From Bradyrhizobium sp. WBOS07 (GTDB lineage: Bacteria > Pseudomonadota > Alphaproteobacteria > Rhizobiales > Xanthobacteraceae), in NCBI RefSeq assembly GCF_024585165.1, contig NZ_CP029008.1, positions 3,968,001 to 4,032,000 on the forward strand: a stretch of 64,000 bases of DNA, read 5' to 3'. Numbering within the stretch: position 1 is the first letter of the stretch; each line of letters begins with the position of its first letter. The notes beneath the pieces are model-generated. The model ran no database searches and was not told where the DNA came from. It saw nothing but the letters and a program-made list of their open reading frames with translations. A program made the translations under genes and the position numbers. Positions 55,183 to 64,000 of the stretch are shown here, one piece after another.

Positions 55183-57507
55183 CTATGCCGGATCGAACGC
55201 GCGGATCGGCGGCAGATTACCGGTGAACCTCTCCACCTCGACCGTCGTCAGCTGACCGGTGCAGCCCTGCGCCAGGGACGAGGTGCCGACGTCGCGGGTG
55301 AGCACGTTGGGATTGCCGTGAACGCAGAGCGGCGCCTCGTCTTCCGGATCCATCGGATCGTACCAGGCGCCGGTCGGAAGCTGCACGACGCCGGGCGCGA
55401 TGCCGTCGGTGACGTGGACCGCGGCAAGGCAGGCGCCGCGCGCGTTGAACAGGCGGATGATGTCGCCATCCCCGATGCCGCGCGCATCCGCATCGACCGG
55501 GTTCATGCGCGCGACCTCGCGGCCGCGATGCTTCGAGCTAAGCGAATGCCCGCCGAAATCGAGCTGGCTGTGCAGGCGCGTCACCGGCTGGTTGGCGACG
55601 AGAAAGCACGGCGAGCCGGGCTTCGGCGTGTCGGTCTTCTCCAGCCAGACCGGATGCCCCGGACAATCGGCATCGCCATGGGCCGCAATCTTGGCCGAAT
55701 AGATCTCGATGCGGCCGCTCGGCGTCGGCAGCCCGTGATTGACGGGATCCTCACGGAAGCGACGCAGCCGGCCGCCGTCATCGGGCTGCTGCGGCACGAC
55801 CAGGCTGCCGCGCGCCCAGAATTCGTCGAAACTCGGCGCCTCCAGGCCGCGCCTGGCGAGCGAGGCGCGGGTCGGCTCGTAGAGATGCTCCAGCCATTGC
55901 CGCGACGTGCGCCCCTCGGTGAAGGGTTCGCGGGCCCCTAGACGCTCGGCGAGATCGGCGAAGATATCGTAGTCGTCGCGTGCAAGTCCAAACGGCTCGG
56001 CGATCCGGTGCATGGCGACCATGAGGGGGTCGTTGGTGGAATAGCCGATGTCCTCGCGCTCGAGCGTCATCGTCGCGGGCAGCACGATGTCGGCATGCCG
56101 GGCCGTGGCAGTCCAGGCCAGCTCGTGCACGACAAAGGTGTCGAGCTGCGCAAAGGCCTTGCGCAGGCGGTTGAGATCCTGGTGATGATGGAACGGATTG
56201 CCGCCGGCCCAATAGACGAGACGGATGTCCGGATAGGTGCGCGTCTCGCCGTTGTAACGATAGGTGGTGCCAGGACCCAGCAGCATGTCGGCAATGCGGG
56301 CCACCGGAATGAAATCGGCGACGCCGTTGCGGCCCTGCCCCAGCGTCGGTCCCGGCACGTCGTTGACACGCCGGCCGTAATAGCCGATCGCCCCCAGCGA
56401 ATAGGCGTAGCCGCCGCCGGGCAGGCCGATCTGACCGAGGGCTGCCGCCAGCACCATACCCATCCACACCGGCTGCTCGCCATGCTCGGCGCGCTGCAGC
56501 GAATGCGAGACCGTGATCAGCGCGCGTTTTCCGGCGAGCCGGCGCGCCAGCTTTCGGATCGTGTCGGCCGCGACGCCCGAGATGGCCGCAGCCCATTCGG
56601 CATGCTTGGCTTGCCCGTCGCTCTCGCCGGTGAGATAGCGCAGGAAGACGGGCCAGCCTTCGGTGTAGCGATCGAGGAAGGCCTGATCGTGCAGACCCTC
56701 AGCCACCAGCGTGTGGACTATGCCGAGCATCAAGGCGGTATCGGTGCCGGGCACGCAACTCATCCATTCCGCGCCAGCTTCCACCGGCAGATCGTCACGC
56801 AGCGGGCTGACCAGGATGAATTCGCAGCCGCGCCGGCGCGCCGCCGCCATCGCGCCGCGCTCGACGTGCTTGCTGATCGAGCCGCCGGCCACCATGGAGT
56901 TCTTCAGCGCCATGCCGCCGAAGGCCAGCACGATCTCGGTCTCGGCCGCGATCTGCTCCCAGGTGACGTTGCGCTTGGTGATGTCCTCATAGCCCGCCAG
57001 AATCTGCGGCAGCAGCACCGAGGACGCACCCGACGAATAGGAGTTCACCGAGCGCACATAGCCGCCCATCGCGATGTTGAGGAAGCGATGCACCTGGCTC
57101 TGGGCGTGATGAAAGCGCCCCGCACTCGACCAGCCATAGGAGCCGCCGAACACGGCGCCCGGCCCGCGCGTATCGCGAATGCGGCCGAGTTCGTCGCCGA
57201 GCAGATCGAGCGCCTTCTCCCAGCTGACCGGGACGAACTCGTCGCGGCCGCGGCGATTGTCCGGGCCCGGCCCGCGCTCGAGCCAGCCGCGGCGGATCGC
57301 CGGCTGGGCGATGCGCGCCTGGTGGCGGAGCGCACCGGGAAAATTGCCGATGATGCCGTTCGGATCGGGATCGCCCGCATAGGCCCTGACCTCGAGGCCG
57401 GCCGCGCCCTGACGCGCCGAAAACACGCCCCAATGCGAGGTGTGCGGCCTGAAGCCGCTCGACAGGTCAAGACCGGGGTCGGGAAAGCCAATCGTATCGT
57501 CCATCAT
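55183..57507 (-). CDS. bisC: Biotin sulfoxide reductase-type molybdoenzyme (BisC)
   Basis: About 774 residues, DMSO-reductase family. HTSHWGVFSA opens the protein, and NSYSSGASS near 155-163 holds the serine that would bind molybdenum (about Ser158). No Tat signal and no N-terminal iron-sulfur motif is present, so it is cytoplasmic like BisC. Relatives reduce biotin sulfoxide and free methionine sulfoxide. AAGGA precedes two adjacent ATGs (57507 and 57504). The longer open frame upstream is out of family. The neighbour msrA repairs the bound form of the same damage. Confidence 0.88.
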   Translation of the reverse strand: MMDDTIGFPDPGLDLSSGFRPHTSHWGVFSARQGAAGLEVRAYAGDPDPNGIIGNFPGALRHQARIAQPAIRRGWLERGPGPDNRRGRDEFVPVSWEKALDLLGDELGRIRDTRGPGAVFGGSYGWSSAGRFHHAQSQVHRFLNIAMGGYVRSVNSYSSGASSVLLPQILAGYEDITKRNVTWEQIAAETEIVLAFGGMALKNSMVAGGSISKHVERGAMAAARRRGCEFILVSPLRDDLPVEAGAEWMSCVPGTDTALMLGIVHTLVAEGLHDQAFLDRYTEGWPVFLRYLTGESDGQAKHAEWAAAISGVAADTIRKLARRLAGKRALITVSHSLQRAEHGEQPVWMGMVLAAALGQIGLPGGGYAYSLGAIGYYGRRVNDVPGPTLGQGRNGVADFIPVARIADMLLGPGTTYRYNGETRTYPDIRLVYWAGGNPFHHHQDLNRLRKAFAQLDTFVVHELAWTATARHADIVLPATMTLEREDIGYSTNDPLMVAMHRIAEPFGLARDDYDIFADLAERLGAREPFTEGRTSRQWLEHLYEPTRASLARRGLEAPSFDEFWARGSLVVPQQPDDGGRLRRFREDPVNHGLPTPSGRIEIYSAKIAAHGDADCPGHPVWLEKTDTPKPGSPCFLVANQPVTRLHSQLDFGGHSLSSKHRGREVARMNPVDADARGIGDGDIIRLFNARGACLAAVHVTDGIAPGVVQLPTGAWYDPMDPEDEAPLCVHGNPNVLTRDVGTSSLAQGCTGQLTTVEVERFTGNLPPIRAFDPA

Positions 57508-57708
57508 CTGTTCCTTGTTCCGGCACGAGGTGGCAGTATACCGATCATCCCGGGATGTCGTCGAGATCAGCGCCGACAGGGCTGTCGTGCGCGAGCACCG
57601 CCTGGCAACTTGGTCCGGACCATGCGGCGGCAATTCGCAGACACCGGCGCTCGCGTTTGCCTGGAATGTGCGATATGCCGCGGCCCTCACAGCGACAACG
57701 GATTTCTC

Positions 57709-58059
57709 ATGATCAAACGCGTCTTGCCGTATGAAGGTCTGCTCCACGAAGTGGTCGAGCACAACGGCGTGCTTTACATCGGCGGCATCGTCCCCGAGGA
57801 CACCAGCCTCGATATGTCAGGCCAGGCCAACGACGTGCTCACCCAACTGGCGCAGCTGTTGAAGACCCTCGGATCCGATCCAGCCCACGTCTTGCAGGTG
57901 ACGATCTACATGACTGATCTCAACGAGAAGGCCGCGTTCAACGCGGCCTGGAAAGCGCACTTTGCAGAAGCTCATCTGCCGGCACGCGCTGCAATCGGCG
58001 TGGCCGACCTCGGTCCGGGCGTCAAGCTCGAGATGACGGCCATTGCGGCCCGGCCATAG
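57709..58059 (+). CDS. RidA-family (YjgF/YER057c) protein
   Basis: A 116-residue protein. The RidA marks are NGVLYIGGIVPED near the start, HVLQVTIYMTDL in the middle and PARAAIGVADLGPGVKLEMTAIA at the end. The conserved arginine of enamine deaminases is present as Arg in PARAAIG. It hydrolyses reactive enamines or has a related role. It is divergent from bisC. Confidence 0.88.
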   Translation: MIKRVLPYEGLLHEVVEHNGVLYIGGIVPEDTSLDMSGQANDVLTQLAQLLKTLGSDPAHVLQVTIYMTDLNEKAAFNAAWKAHFAEAHLPARAAIGVADLGPGVKLEMTAIAARP

Positions 58060-58095
58060 CGAGCGGCAGCGAAGCCCGACCCGGGGACCACGCGC

Positions 58096-58266
58096 TCAAC
58101 CGCGGGCGCAGCAATCGACCAGCAGGTCCCAGATCCGTTGCGCCTCGCGTCGTTCGTGAGTGTCCGGCACCTTCTGCGCGTTGGGCTGACCGTATCCCAT
58201 GGTGCGCGTCTCACGAGGCACGATCCACCGCTCCGAGACCGGATCGTACCATTTTCCGATGCTCAT
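58096..58266 (-). CDS. Possible 56-residue protein
   Basis: An open frame from ATG at 58266 encodes MSIGKWYDPVSERWIVPRE and so on, with a rather hydrophilic, protein-like composition and ending DCCARG. The ribosome site is weak. No family is recognised. It is listed because it covers most of the gap between the RidA gene and the next small gene. Confidence 0.35.
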   Translation of the reverse strand: MSIGKWYDPVSERWIVPRETRTMGYGQPNAQKVPDTHERREAQRIWDLLVDCCARG

Positions 58267-58400
58267 CTCAGTCACTTCAATCGGCTCACAGAATTGATCA
58301 CGGCTGAGCGATACGCCTCCACCGTCTCATTTCCCACGGTTCGCGGGCGCATCGCCCATTTTACCAATCGGTGGCGCGGACTATCGTTCCACCCACTGCA

Positions 58401-58595
58401 TCATCCCGGCCGGGCCGGGTGAATCGTGCGCGGATGCCGCTCATGCAGCAGCCGAGCCAGCTCCTCGCGCTCGGTCTCGCGTCCCTTCATGGCGGTTTCG
58501 AACAGCGCTTCCTGGATGTCGCGAGGCATGTCGCCCCACACGTCCATTGCCGCGCGTCCGAGCAGGCCCGCAAGATGATCAATTCCGTCGTTCAT
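58401..58595 (-). CDS. Small hydrophilic protein of unknown function
   Basis: A 64-residue, probably helical protein (MNDGIDHLAGLLGRAAMDVW...). AGGAGAG stands four bases before the ATG, which strongly supports translation. The REELARLLHERHPRT segment resembles small stress-linked rhizobial proteins. It is divergent from the ferritin-like gene. Confidence 0.7.
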   Translation of the reverse strand: MNDGIDHLAGLLGRAAMDVWGDMPRDIQEALFETAMKGRETEREELARLLHERHPRTIHPARPG

Positions 58596-58680
58596 TCGGC
58601 TCTCCTGGTCTCACCACCGATTGGAACAGCTGCCGCCGTGGAGCGTTCCACTGCCATCATTGTGAAAAGGAGCGTCTTTT

Positions 58681-59196
58681 ATGGGTTTCTTCACCAAGGA
58701 CATCAAATCGATGGAAGACCTGCTGCTGCACGGGCTGCAGGACATCTATTACGCGGAGCAGCAGATCCTGAAAGCGCTGCCCAAGATGATCGACAAGGCG
58801 ACCAACAGGGACCTCGCCGCAGGCTTGAAAGCGCATCTGGACGAGACCAACAAGCAGGTCGAACGGCTCGACAAGGTGTTCGCCAAGCTCGGCAAGCAGC
58901 CCAGCGGCACGCAGTGTCCGGCCATCGACGGCCTCATCGATGAAGCCGATGCGACCGCCGGAGAGATCGAGGACAAGGCCGTGCTCGACGCCGCGATCGT
59001 CGCCAACGCGCAGGCGGTGGAGCATTACGAAATTTGCCGCTACGGCACGCTGATCGCCTGGGCCGAGGAGCTCGGCCACGACGACATCGTCCGTTTCCTC
59101 ACGACCAATCTGAACGAGGAGAAGGCGGCCAACACCAAGCTGAACACGGTGGCGCTGCGCAAGGGCGTCAACGCCAAGGCGTCCGACGCCGCTTGA
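58681..59196 (+). CDS. Ferritin-like DUF892 (YciE/YciF) protein
   Basis: A 171-residue four-helix protein. DLLLHGLQDIYYAEQQILKALPKM, the central HYEICRYGTL and a C-terminal LNEEKAANTKL supply the carboxylate and histidine ligands of a di-metal site. Members are induced by general stress, but the reaction is not defined. AAAGGAG precedes the ATG by eight bases. Confidence 0.88.
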   Translation: MGFFTKDIKSMEDLLLHGLQDIYYAEQQILKALPKMIDKATNRDLAAGLKAHLDETNKQVERLDKVFAKLGKQPSGTQCPAIDGLIDEADATAGEIEDKAVLDAAIVANAQAVEHYEICRYGTLIAWAEELGHDDIVRFLTTNLNEEKAANTKLNTVALRKGVNAKASDAA

Positions 59197-59250
59197 GCAA
59201 GTGCTGCAAAGCCGACTGGATTGGTTGAATCGATTGCTGCGGCTCCGGCA

Positions 59251-59368
59251 CCTCTCCCGCTTGCGGGAGAGGTCGCGCCAAAGGCGCGGGTGAGGGCTTT
59301 CTCCTCTCGGGGATTGTCCCATTGCGGATGCACCCTCTCCCCGACCCTCTCCCGCAAGCGGGAGAGGG
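59251..59368. repeat. Palindromic repeat of the CCTCTCCCGC family
   Basis: Two self-complementary blocks, CCTCTCCCGCTTGCGGGAGAGG at 59251-59272 and CCCTCTCCCGCAAGCGGGAGAGGG at 59345-59368 (the latter split as arms around GCAAGC). It is related to 486-621. Confidence 0.8.
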
Positions 59369-59419
59369 AGTGCGCCGCGACTTTGTGATTAGACCTCGTC
59401 TCACCAAGTCCTAATTCTG

Positions 59420-60277
59420 TCAGATGAACGGCTTCCCGCCAGTGACGGCGAGCGTCGCTCCCGAAGTGTAGCTCGAGAGCGGATCGGCCAGCATGACGTA
59501 GGCGGTTGCCAGCTCGGCCGGCTGGCCGGCGCGCTGCATCGGAACCTGCTTGCCGAAGTTCTTGACCCTGTCCTCAGGCATGGTCGACGGGATCAGCGGC
59601 GTCCAGATCGGCCCCGGAGCAACGGCGTTGACCCGAATACCCTTCTCGGCCAGCATCTGGGCAAGCCCACCGGTGAAATTCTGGATGGCGCCCTTGGTGG
59701 TGGCGTAAGCCAGCAGCGTCGGATTTGGCATATCCGAGTTCACCGACGCCGTGTTGATGATGGCAGCGCCCGGCCGCATGTGCGGGACAGCGGCCTTGGT
59801 CAGATAGAACATGGCGTGGATGTTGGTCGCGAACGTGCGCTGCCATTCCTCGTCGCTGATGTCGGCGATGTCCTTGAACGTGGCCTGATGCGCCGCATTG
59901 TTGACGAGGATATCGATGCCGCCGAGCTCCTCCACGGTGCGACGCACGATCGAGCGGCAATGATCGGGATTGCTGATATCGCCGGGGATCAGGACGACCT
60001 TGCGCCGCTCCCGCTCCACCAGCGCCTTGACCTCGGCCGCATCCTCGTCCTCGTTCAGATAAGAGATGACGACGTCGGCGCCTTCGCGCGCGTAGGCGAT
60101 CGCGACCGCGCGGCCGATGCCGCTGTCGCCGCCGGTGATCAACGCTTTCTTTCCGGCCAAGCGTCCGGCGCCCTTGTAACTCTCCTCGCCATGATCCGGC
60201 CGAGGCTGCATCGCCCGCGTCGAACCGGGCATCGGCTGCTGCTGCGGTGGAAAAGGAGGCTTTGGATAATCGGTCAT
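59420..60277 (-). CDS. Short-chain dehydrogenase/reductase with N-terminal extension (YghA-like)
   Basis: A 285-residue oxidoreductase. The first 35 residues are a Pro/Gln-rich tail, followed by TGGDSGIG (48-55), NNAA (126-129) and the catalytic Ser178-Tyr191-Lys195. The C-terminus AVTGGKPFI is typical of the glucose/YghA-like branch, often stress-induced. CGGAG stands six bases before the ATG. The substrate is unknown. Confidence 0.9.
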   Translation of the reverse strand: MTDYPKPPFPPQQQPMPGSTRAMQPRPDHGEESYKGAGRLAGKKALITGGDSGIGRAVAIAYAREGADVVISYLNEDEDAAEVKALVERERRKVVLIPGDISNPDHCRSIVRRTVEELGGIDILVNNAAHQATFKDIADISDEEWQRTFATNIHAMFYLTKAAVPHMRPGAAIINTASVNSDMPNPTLLAYATTKGAIQNFTGGLAQMLAEKGIRVNAVAPGPIWTPLIPSTMPEDRVKNFGKQVPMQRAGQPAELATAYVMLADPLSSYTSGATLAVTGGKPFI

Positions 60278-60354
60278 GGACAACTCCGGGAAGCTCGCTG
60301 CGCTAACGGAGCGCCGCCGAAACTGTTCCTGGGATGGTCCGGACGACCGTAGCC

Positions 60355-61299
60355 CTATCCGGGTGAGACGACCCCGATCTGCGACACCGCACCTTGCGCA
60401 TCCCCTGATCGGGCCCGACGATAGAGGTGACCTGGCTCTGCCCACAGGAACCCATTCGAGAACGGCACACCAGGATAGGCCGCCGCAAGCCGGCGGTTGC
60501 CGCCATCGACATCGTCGCGACCGTCGAGCACGTCGCGAAAAATCCTGGCGACGGCGACCATGTCGCAATCCTGCGGCGACAGGCGCAGCGAGCCGACATT
60601 GCTCTGGCGCAACAGTTCGGCCTCACCCAGCAGATTGGCGCAAGTGTGAGACAGCGTCTGCACGCCGTTGATGGTCAGAAACTCCTGTTGCTCCAGCGTG
60701 CTCAGGAGCAGACCATCCGGATCCTTCTCGCAGACGAAGCGGCAATTGTCCTTGGCGAGCTTGTGAAGGCGCGCATGATAGCAGCGGGCGGAGATCGCCA
60801 GCGGCACCCTGCCGAACGCGAACACCTCGATCGTGACATCGGGAACGGCCTTCGCGATCGCCGCCACCGAGGCCAGCGGCAACTCGGGCGGCAGGCAGAT
60901 GCGCCCTGCCCCATGCGCGGCGTGAAAGGCTGCGCTCGCCTCGTTGTAGATGTTGACGAAGGGCCCGATGGCATGCGGCCGGCCTGCGAGCGCCCTGAGG
61001 CAGGTCAGGTCGTTCACCTCGACCAGCGCGCCTTCGGCCGAAGCGAGCTCTTCGGTCTGGCGGCGCTCGCGCCGCAGCGAGACCAGGATCAGCGAGCCCA
61101 GCAGCACCTGCTTGCCCGCCTTCTGCAGCCGCTCGACCACGGCCGGGATGTGGTCGGCGATGAACGGCGACCGCTTCGAGCAGACGATCTCGCCGACCGA
61201 TACGACATCGACCGGCGCTTCATCGGCGATACGGAAGTAGAAGTCGCGCCAGCGTTCCGGCGCCCAATTGTACAGAACTGGACCGAGGCTGAGTTGCAT
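60355..61299 (-). CDS. ubiV: O2-independent ubiquinone biosynthesis protein UbiV
   Basis: A 314-residue U32-peptidase-like protein. Cys40, Cys173, Cys186 and Cys190 match the four ligands of the UbiV 4Fe-4S cluster. With UbiU it hydroxylates ubiquinone precursors without oxygen, using prephenate as the oxygen source in E. coli. It is the last gene of ubiT-ubiU-ubiV. Confidence 0.93.
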   Translation of the reverse strand: MQLSLGPVLYNWAPERWRDFYFRIADEAPVDVVSVGEIVCSKRSPFIADHIPAVVERLQKAGKQVLLGSLILVSLRRERRQTEELASAEGALVEVNDLTCLRALAGRPHAIGPFVNIYNEASAAFHAAHGAGRICLPPELPLASVAAIAKAVPDVTIEVFAFGRVPLAISARCYHARLHKLAKDNCRFVCEKDPDGLLLSTLEQQEFLTINGVQTLSHTCANLLGEAELLRQSNVGSLRLSPQDCDMVAVARIFRDVLDGRDDVDGGNRRLAAAYPGVPFSNGFLWAEPGHLYRRARSGDAQGAVSQIGVVSPG

Positions 61300-61328
61300 C
61301 GCAGGAACCTCACATATTCGAAGAGATC

Positions 61329-61370
61329 AGCGCCAGGTCTTTAGCGCCAGGTCTTTAGCGCCAAGTCTTG
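61329..61370. repeat. 14-bp tandem repeat over the ubiU stop codon
   Basis: AGCGCCAGGTCTTT occurs at 61329-61342 and 61343-61356, with a one-mismatch third copy at 61357-61370. The third copy encodes the last residues of UbiU and the second contains most of its stop. Confidence 0.8.
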
Positions 61371-62335
61371 CGATAGGCGCCGAGCGTGGAGGCCTGGCCT
61401 TCGGTGAACGGCTTCAGACTCGCAATATCCGCCTCGCTGCCGTTCTCGAGCGCGGCGAGCGCATGACGGAAATGGCGCACCACGCTTTCGACATAGGCAC
61501 GGCCGCGCTGGCGGCCCTCGATCTTGAGCGCGGTGACGCCGGCATCGCGCAGGCCCCTAAGCAAGGTCGTGGCGTCCAGGCTGACGGGATCCTCGAAAAT
61601 GTAACCGGCGCCCTGCGCGGTCGAGAAACGGCCCTTGCACAGCGTCGGATAGCCGGCGGGCTCGCTCGTCCCGAACCGGTTGATGGCGAAGCCGCCGAGG
61701 CTGGACTTCGTCCCCTCCGCGGTCTGTTCGTAGGTCACATGGCTCGGCGGCGAGCAGACGCCCTGCATGTTCGGCGACTTGCCGGTGGCGTAGGACGACA
61801 GCGAGCAGCGCCCCTCGGCCATCACGCAGAGGCCGCCGAACACGAAGACCTCGGTCTCGCAGGCGGACTCTCGCGTGATCTCGGCGATCTCCGGCACGCT
61901 CAGGACGCGCGGCAGCACGACGCGCCGCGCGCCGAAATTCTCGGCATAGAACGCGATGGCATCCGGATTCGCGGCCGCGGCCTGGACCGAGACGTGCAAA
62001 CGCTGGCTCGGGTGGCGCCGCGCCGTGTAGTCCATCAATCCGATGTCGGCAAGGATCAGCGCATCGGCGCCGGCACTCACCGCATCATCCACCGCGCGAT
62101 GCCAGATGTCGACGGCGGAGGCGCGCGGGAAGGTGTTGATGGCCACCAGGATCTTCGCGCCGCGGTCATGCGCGAGCGCGATTGCCTTGCGCAGCTCGTC
62201 GCGGCTGAAATTCAGGCCGGGAAAGTTGCGCGCGTTGGTCTCGTCGTTGAAGCCGCAATAGATCGCATCGGCACCGGCATCGATGGCGCTCTTCAGCGCC
62301 GCCGGCGTCCCGGCGGGACAGATCAATTCCATCAT
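61355..62335 (-). CDS. ubiU: O2-independent ubiquinone biosynthesis protein UbiU
   Basis: A 326-residue U32-peptidase-like protein. Cys170, Cys177, Cys194 and Cys233 match the UbiU cluster ligands. It forms a heterodimer with UbiV. The start overlaps the ubiT stop by four bases. The end of the gene lies in a 14-bp tandem repeat. Confidence 0.94.
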   Translation of the reverse strand: MMELICPAGTPAALKSAIDAGADAIYCGFNDETNARNFPGLNFSRDELRKAIALAHDRGAKILVAINTFPRASAVDIWHRAVDDAVSAGADALILADIGLMDYTARRHPSQRLHVSVQAAAANPDAIAFYAENFGARRVVLPRVLSVPEIAEITRESACETEVFVFGGLCVMAEGRCSLSSYATGKSPNMQGVCSPPSHVTYEQTAEGTKSSLGGFAINRFGTSEPAGYPTLCKGRFSTAQGAGYIFEDPVSLDATTLLRGLRDAGVTALKIEGRQRGRAYVESVVRHFRHALAALENGSEADIASLKPFTEGQASTLGAYRKTWR

Positions 62336-62877
62336 CTGAATTGCTCGCCTTGGCCCGATGAGCCGATCACATGGCCGCGGGCGGCCTCGAAGGCGCGCCT
62401 CGCCGGCACGCCCAGCGGACCGAACAGCGAGGACAGTTCGGCGGCGAGATCGAGCTGGGCGTCGTCAATCGCATTGCGCAACGCCAGCACCGCCTCGACA
62501 TCGCCCTCGATGACGAGCTCGCGCGAGAACATCAAGGCATCGCCGTCGACCTTGCCTTCGAGCAGAGCCAGGAGATTGGCGAGCGAGGCCGAGATGCGCG
62601 CATCCAGGCCCTTCGGCAGCTCGCGCACGACGGACAGCCGCGGCGGCTTCGCCTCGACCACGAAGGCAAAGGGCAGATCGGTCGGCTTGATGCCGAACCG
62701 CGCGCGCGCATGCGCGCCGAGCCGGTCGAATATCGCTGGGTTGCGCCGGTGGATGCGCCGCAGGACGCCGCCGAGCACGAGCTGCAACGGCAGCAGGGGC
62801 AGCGGACGCATCGCCAATGCGACGAGCGGCGGAATCGTCGGCAACCGGCCGGGAGATGCGGCGGACGGGTCATTCAT
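62332..62877 (-). CDS. ubiT: O2-independent ubiquinone biosynthesis accessory protein UbiT
   Basis: About 181 residues with an SCP2 lipid-binding domain (FAFVVEAKPPRLSVVRELP and FSRELVIEGDVEAVLALRNAID). It would hold the prenylated intermediates for UbiU-UbiV. The ATG at 62877 is preferred over one nine codons upstream by family length. It is the first gene of the ubiTUV operon. Confidence 0.9.
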   Translation of the reverse strand: MNDPSAASPGRLPTIPPLVALAMRPLPLLPLQLVLGGVLRRIHRRNPAIFDRLGAHARARFGIKPTDLPFAFVVEAKPPRLSVVRELPKGLDARISASLANLLALLEGKVDGDALMFSRELVIEGDVEAVLALRNAIDDAQLDLAAELSSLFGPLGVPARRAFEAARGHVIGSSGQGEQFR

Positions 62878-62912
62878 GGCGCCACATCTGGACGGAATGC
62901 ACATTGTTGTAT

Positions 62913-62926
62913 TTGAGCCGGAACAA
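62913..62926. promoter_or_regulatory. Degenerate FNR/FixK-like box
   Basis: TTGAG-CCGG-AACAA resembles TTGAT-N4-ATCAA with two mismatches. It lies between the divergent ubiT and ubiD-family genes, 36 bases before ubiT, where oxygen control would be expected. Confidence 0.35.
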
Positions 62927-62978
62927 TGAAGACCAAAAACAGGCCGGCTAGCTGTGATTTTTTGGGAGCATCTTCAGT

Positions 62979-64000
62979 TGCAACGTGATGTGCCGCGGTT
63001 TCGCGACTTGACCGACTTCCTGCGCTTCATCGAAAGCCGGGGGCAGTTGCGACGCATTCGCGAGAAGGTCTCCGTCGTCCACGAGATCACGGAAATCCAC
63101 CGGCGCATGCTGGAGGCGCACGGACCGGCATTATTGTTCGAGCAGCCCGTCAAAGCCGACGGCTGCCTCTCGGAGATGCCGCTCCTCACCAATCTGTTCG
63201 GAACGGTCGAGCGGATCGCGTGGGGCATGGGGATTGCGCCCGACCGCCTCGAAGAGCTTGGCGAGCTGATGGCCGAGCTGCGCGCGCCGCGACCGCCGAA
63301 CAGCATCAGGGAGGCCTTCGGCAAGCTTCCGCTCGCCCGCGCCGCGCTGGCGACGCGCCCGCGCACGCGCGCGGCGGCACCGGTGCAGGATTGCGTCGCG
63401 ATGGGGCCCGACATCGATCTCGCCAGATTGCCGGTGCAGATCTGCTGGCCCGGGGAGCCGGCACCGCTGATCACCTGGCCGCTCGTGATCACCGTGCCGC
63501 CGCACTCCGCCACGGCCGACCAGGAGGAGAATGTCGGCGTCTACCGCATGCAGGTGCTCGGTCGCGACCGCGCCATCATCCGCTGGCTCGCGCATCGCGG
63601 CGGCGCTCGCCACCACCAGCAATGGAAGGGGATCGGGCGCGACATGCCGGTCGCGATCGTCATCGGAGCCGATCCGGCAACCATCCTGGCCGCGGTGCTG
63701 CCGCTGCCCGAGACCATGTCGGAGCTGCGCTTCGCCGGAATCCTGCGCGGCGAACGGCCCGATCTCGCGCCATGCCTCACCGTCCCGCTCGCGATCCCGG
63801 CCGAGGCCGAGATCGTCATCGAGGGCCTGGTCTCGGCGACCGAGACCGCGCCCGAGGGTCCCTATGGCGACCACACCGGGTACTACAATTCCGTCGAGGA
63901 ATTCCCCGTGATGCGCGTGACGGCGATCACCAGCCGGCGGCAGCCGGTCTATCTCTCGACCTTCACGGGCCGACCGCCGGACGAGCCGTCGCGGATCGGC
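62979..64000 (+). CDS. ubiD: UbiD-family decarboxylase, 5' part
   Basis: The frame is open to the right edge with no stop, about 340 residues visible. FRDLTDFLRFIESRGQLRRI opens the protein, and SLARLPVQICWPGEP-like and PEGPYGDHTGYYNSVEEFPVMRV segments match UbiD, which decarboxylates 4-hydroxy-3-prenylbenzoate with prenylated FMN. The start is TTG at 62979 with GGGAG nine bases upstream; GTG at 62955 is an alternative. It is divergent from ubiTUV, so both serve ubiquinone synthesis. A role on another aromatic acid is possible. Confidence 0.88.

Noticed and set aside
56008..57708. Long plus-strand extension upstream of the RidA gene, antisense to bisC
   Set aside because: RidA homology begins at 57709 and the extension is a shadow of bisC.

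Overview
The window is high-GC DNA from an alphaproteobacterium. Gene content, codon style and several palindromic repeat families point to Bradyrhizobium or a close relative. This is an inference from recognised families; no database was searched. About 60 protein genes are supported. I see no rRNA, tRNA, CRISPR array, transposase or phage gene.

Region 1 (1-23.7 kb) is a lanthanide- and PQQ-dependent alcohol oxidation island. It holds a SoxYZ-like carrier (cut by the window edge), a NitT/TauT-type ABC transporter, an orphan pqqA, an outer-membrane beta-barrel gene, and a four-EF-hand protein that matches lanmodulin. It also holds three quinoprotein alcohol dehydrogenases that all carry the extra aspartate of lanthanide enzymes. 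The first has its own cytochrome c and a MxaJ/XoxJ-like protein. The second is XoxF, with xoxG, glutathione-dependent formaldehyde dehydrogenase (frmA) and gfa, and with a divergent AraC regulator. The third lacks the usual vicinal cysteines and follows a Rieske protein. A two-subunit molybdenum aldehyde oxidase (IorAB type) lies between the second and third. Together these would oxidise methanol or other alcohols in the periplasm and pass formaldehyde to the glutathione pathway.

Region 2 (24-32 kb) is mixed: a group III truncated haemoglobin, 3-hydroxybutyryl-CoA dehydrogenase, arsC overlapping a tungstate-type permease (tupB), a convergent tungstate-binding protein (tupA) with no ATPase gene in the window, a long acidic disordered protein, and a membrane GGDEF-EAL protein.

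Region 3 (32-41 kb) is one long minus-strand operon: a CoxMSL-type molybdenum hydroxylase followed by a complete Liv-type ABC transporter. A TetR gene is divergent, with two related palindromes between them. This looks like uptake and hydroxylation of an unidentified aromatic or N-heterocyclic compound.

Region 4 (41-52 kb) is histidine utilisation: hutU-hutH-hutI on the minus strand, hutF-hutC divergent, and a perfect 20-bp palindrome between the two arms. A NitT/TauT-type ABC transporter and an M20 amidohydrolase follow. No hutG is present in the window.

Region 5 (52-64 kb) starts with about 1 kb of palindromic repeats. It continues with an MFS transporter, msrA, osmC, a bisC-type sulfoxide reductase, a RidA protein, stress-type small genes, an SDR oxidoreductase, the O2-independent ubiquinone genes ubiT-ubiU-ubiV, and a divergent ubiD-family gene cut by the window end.
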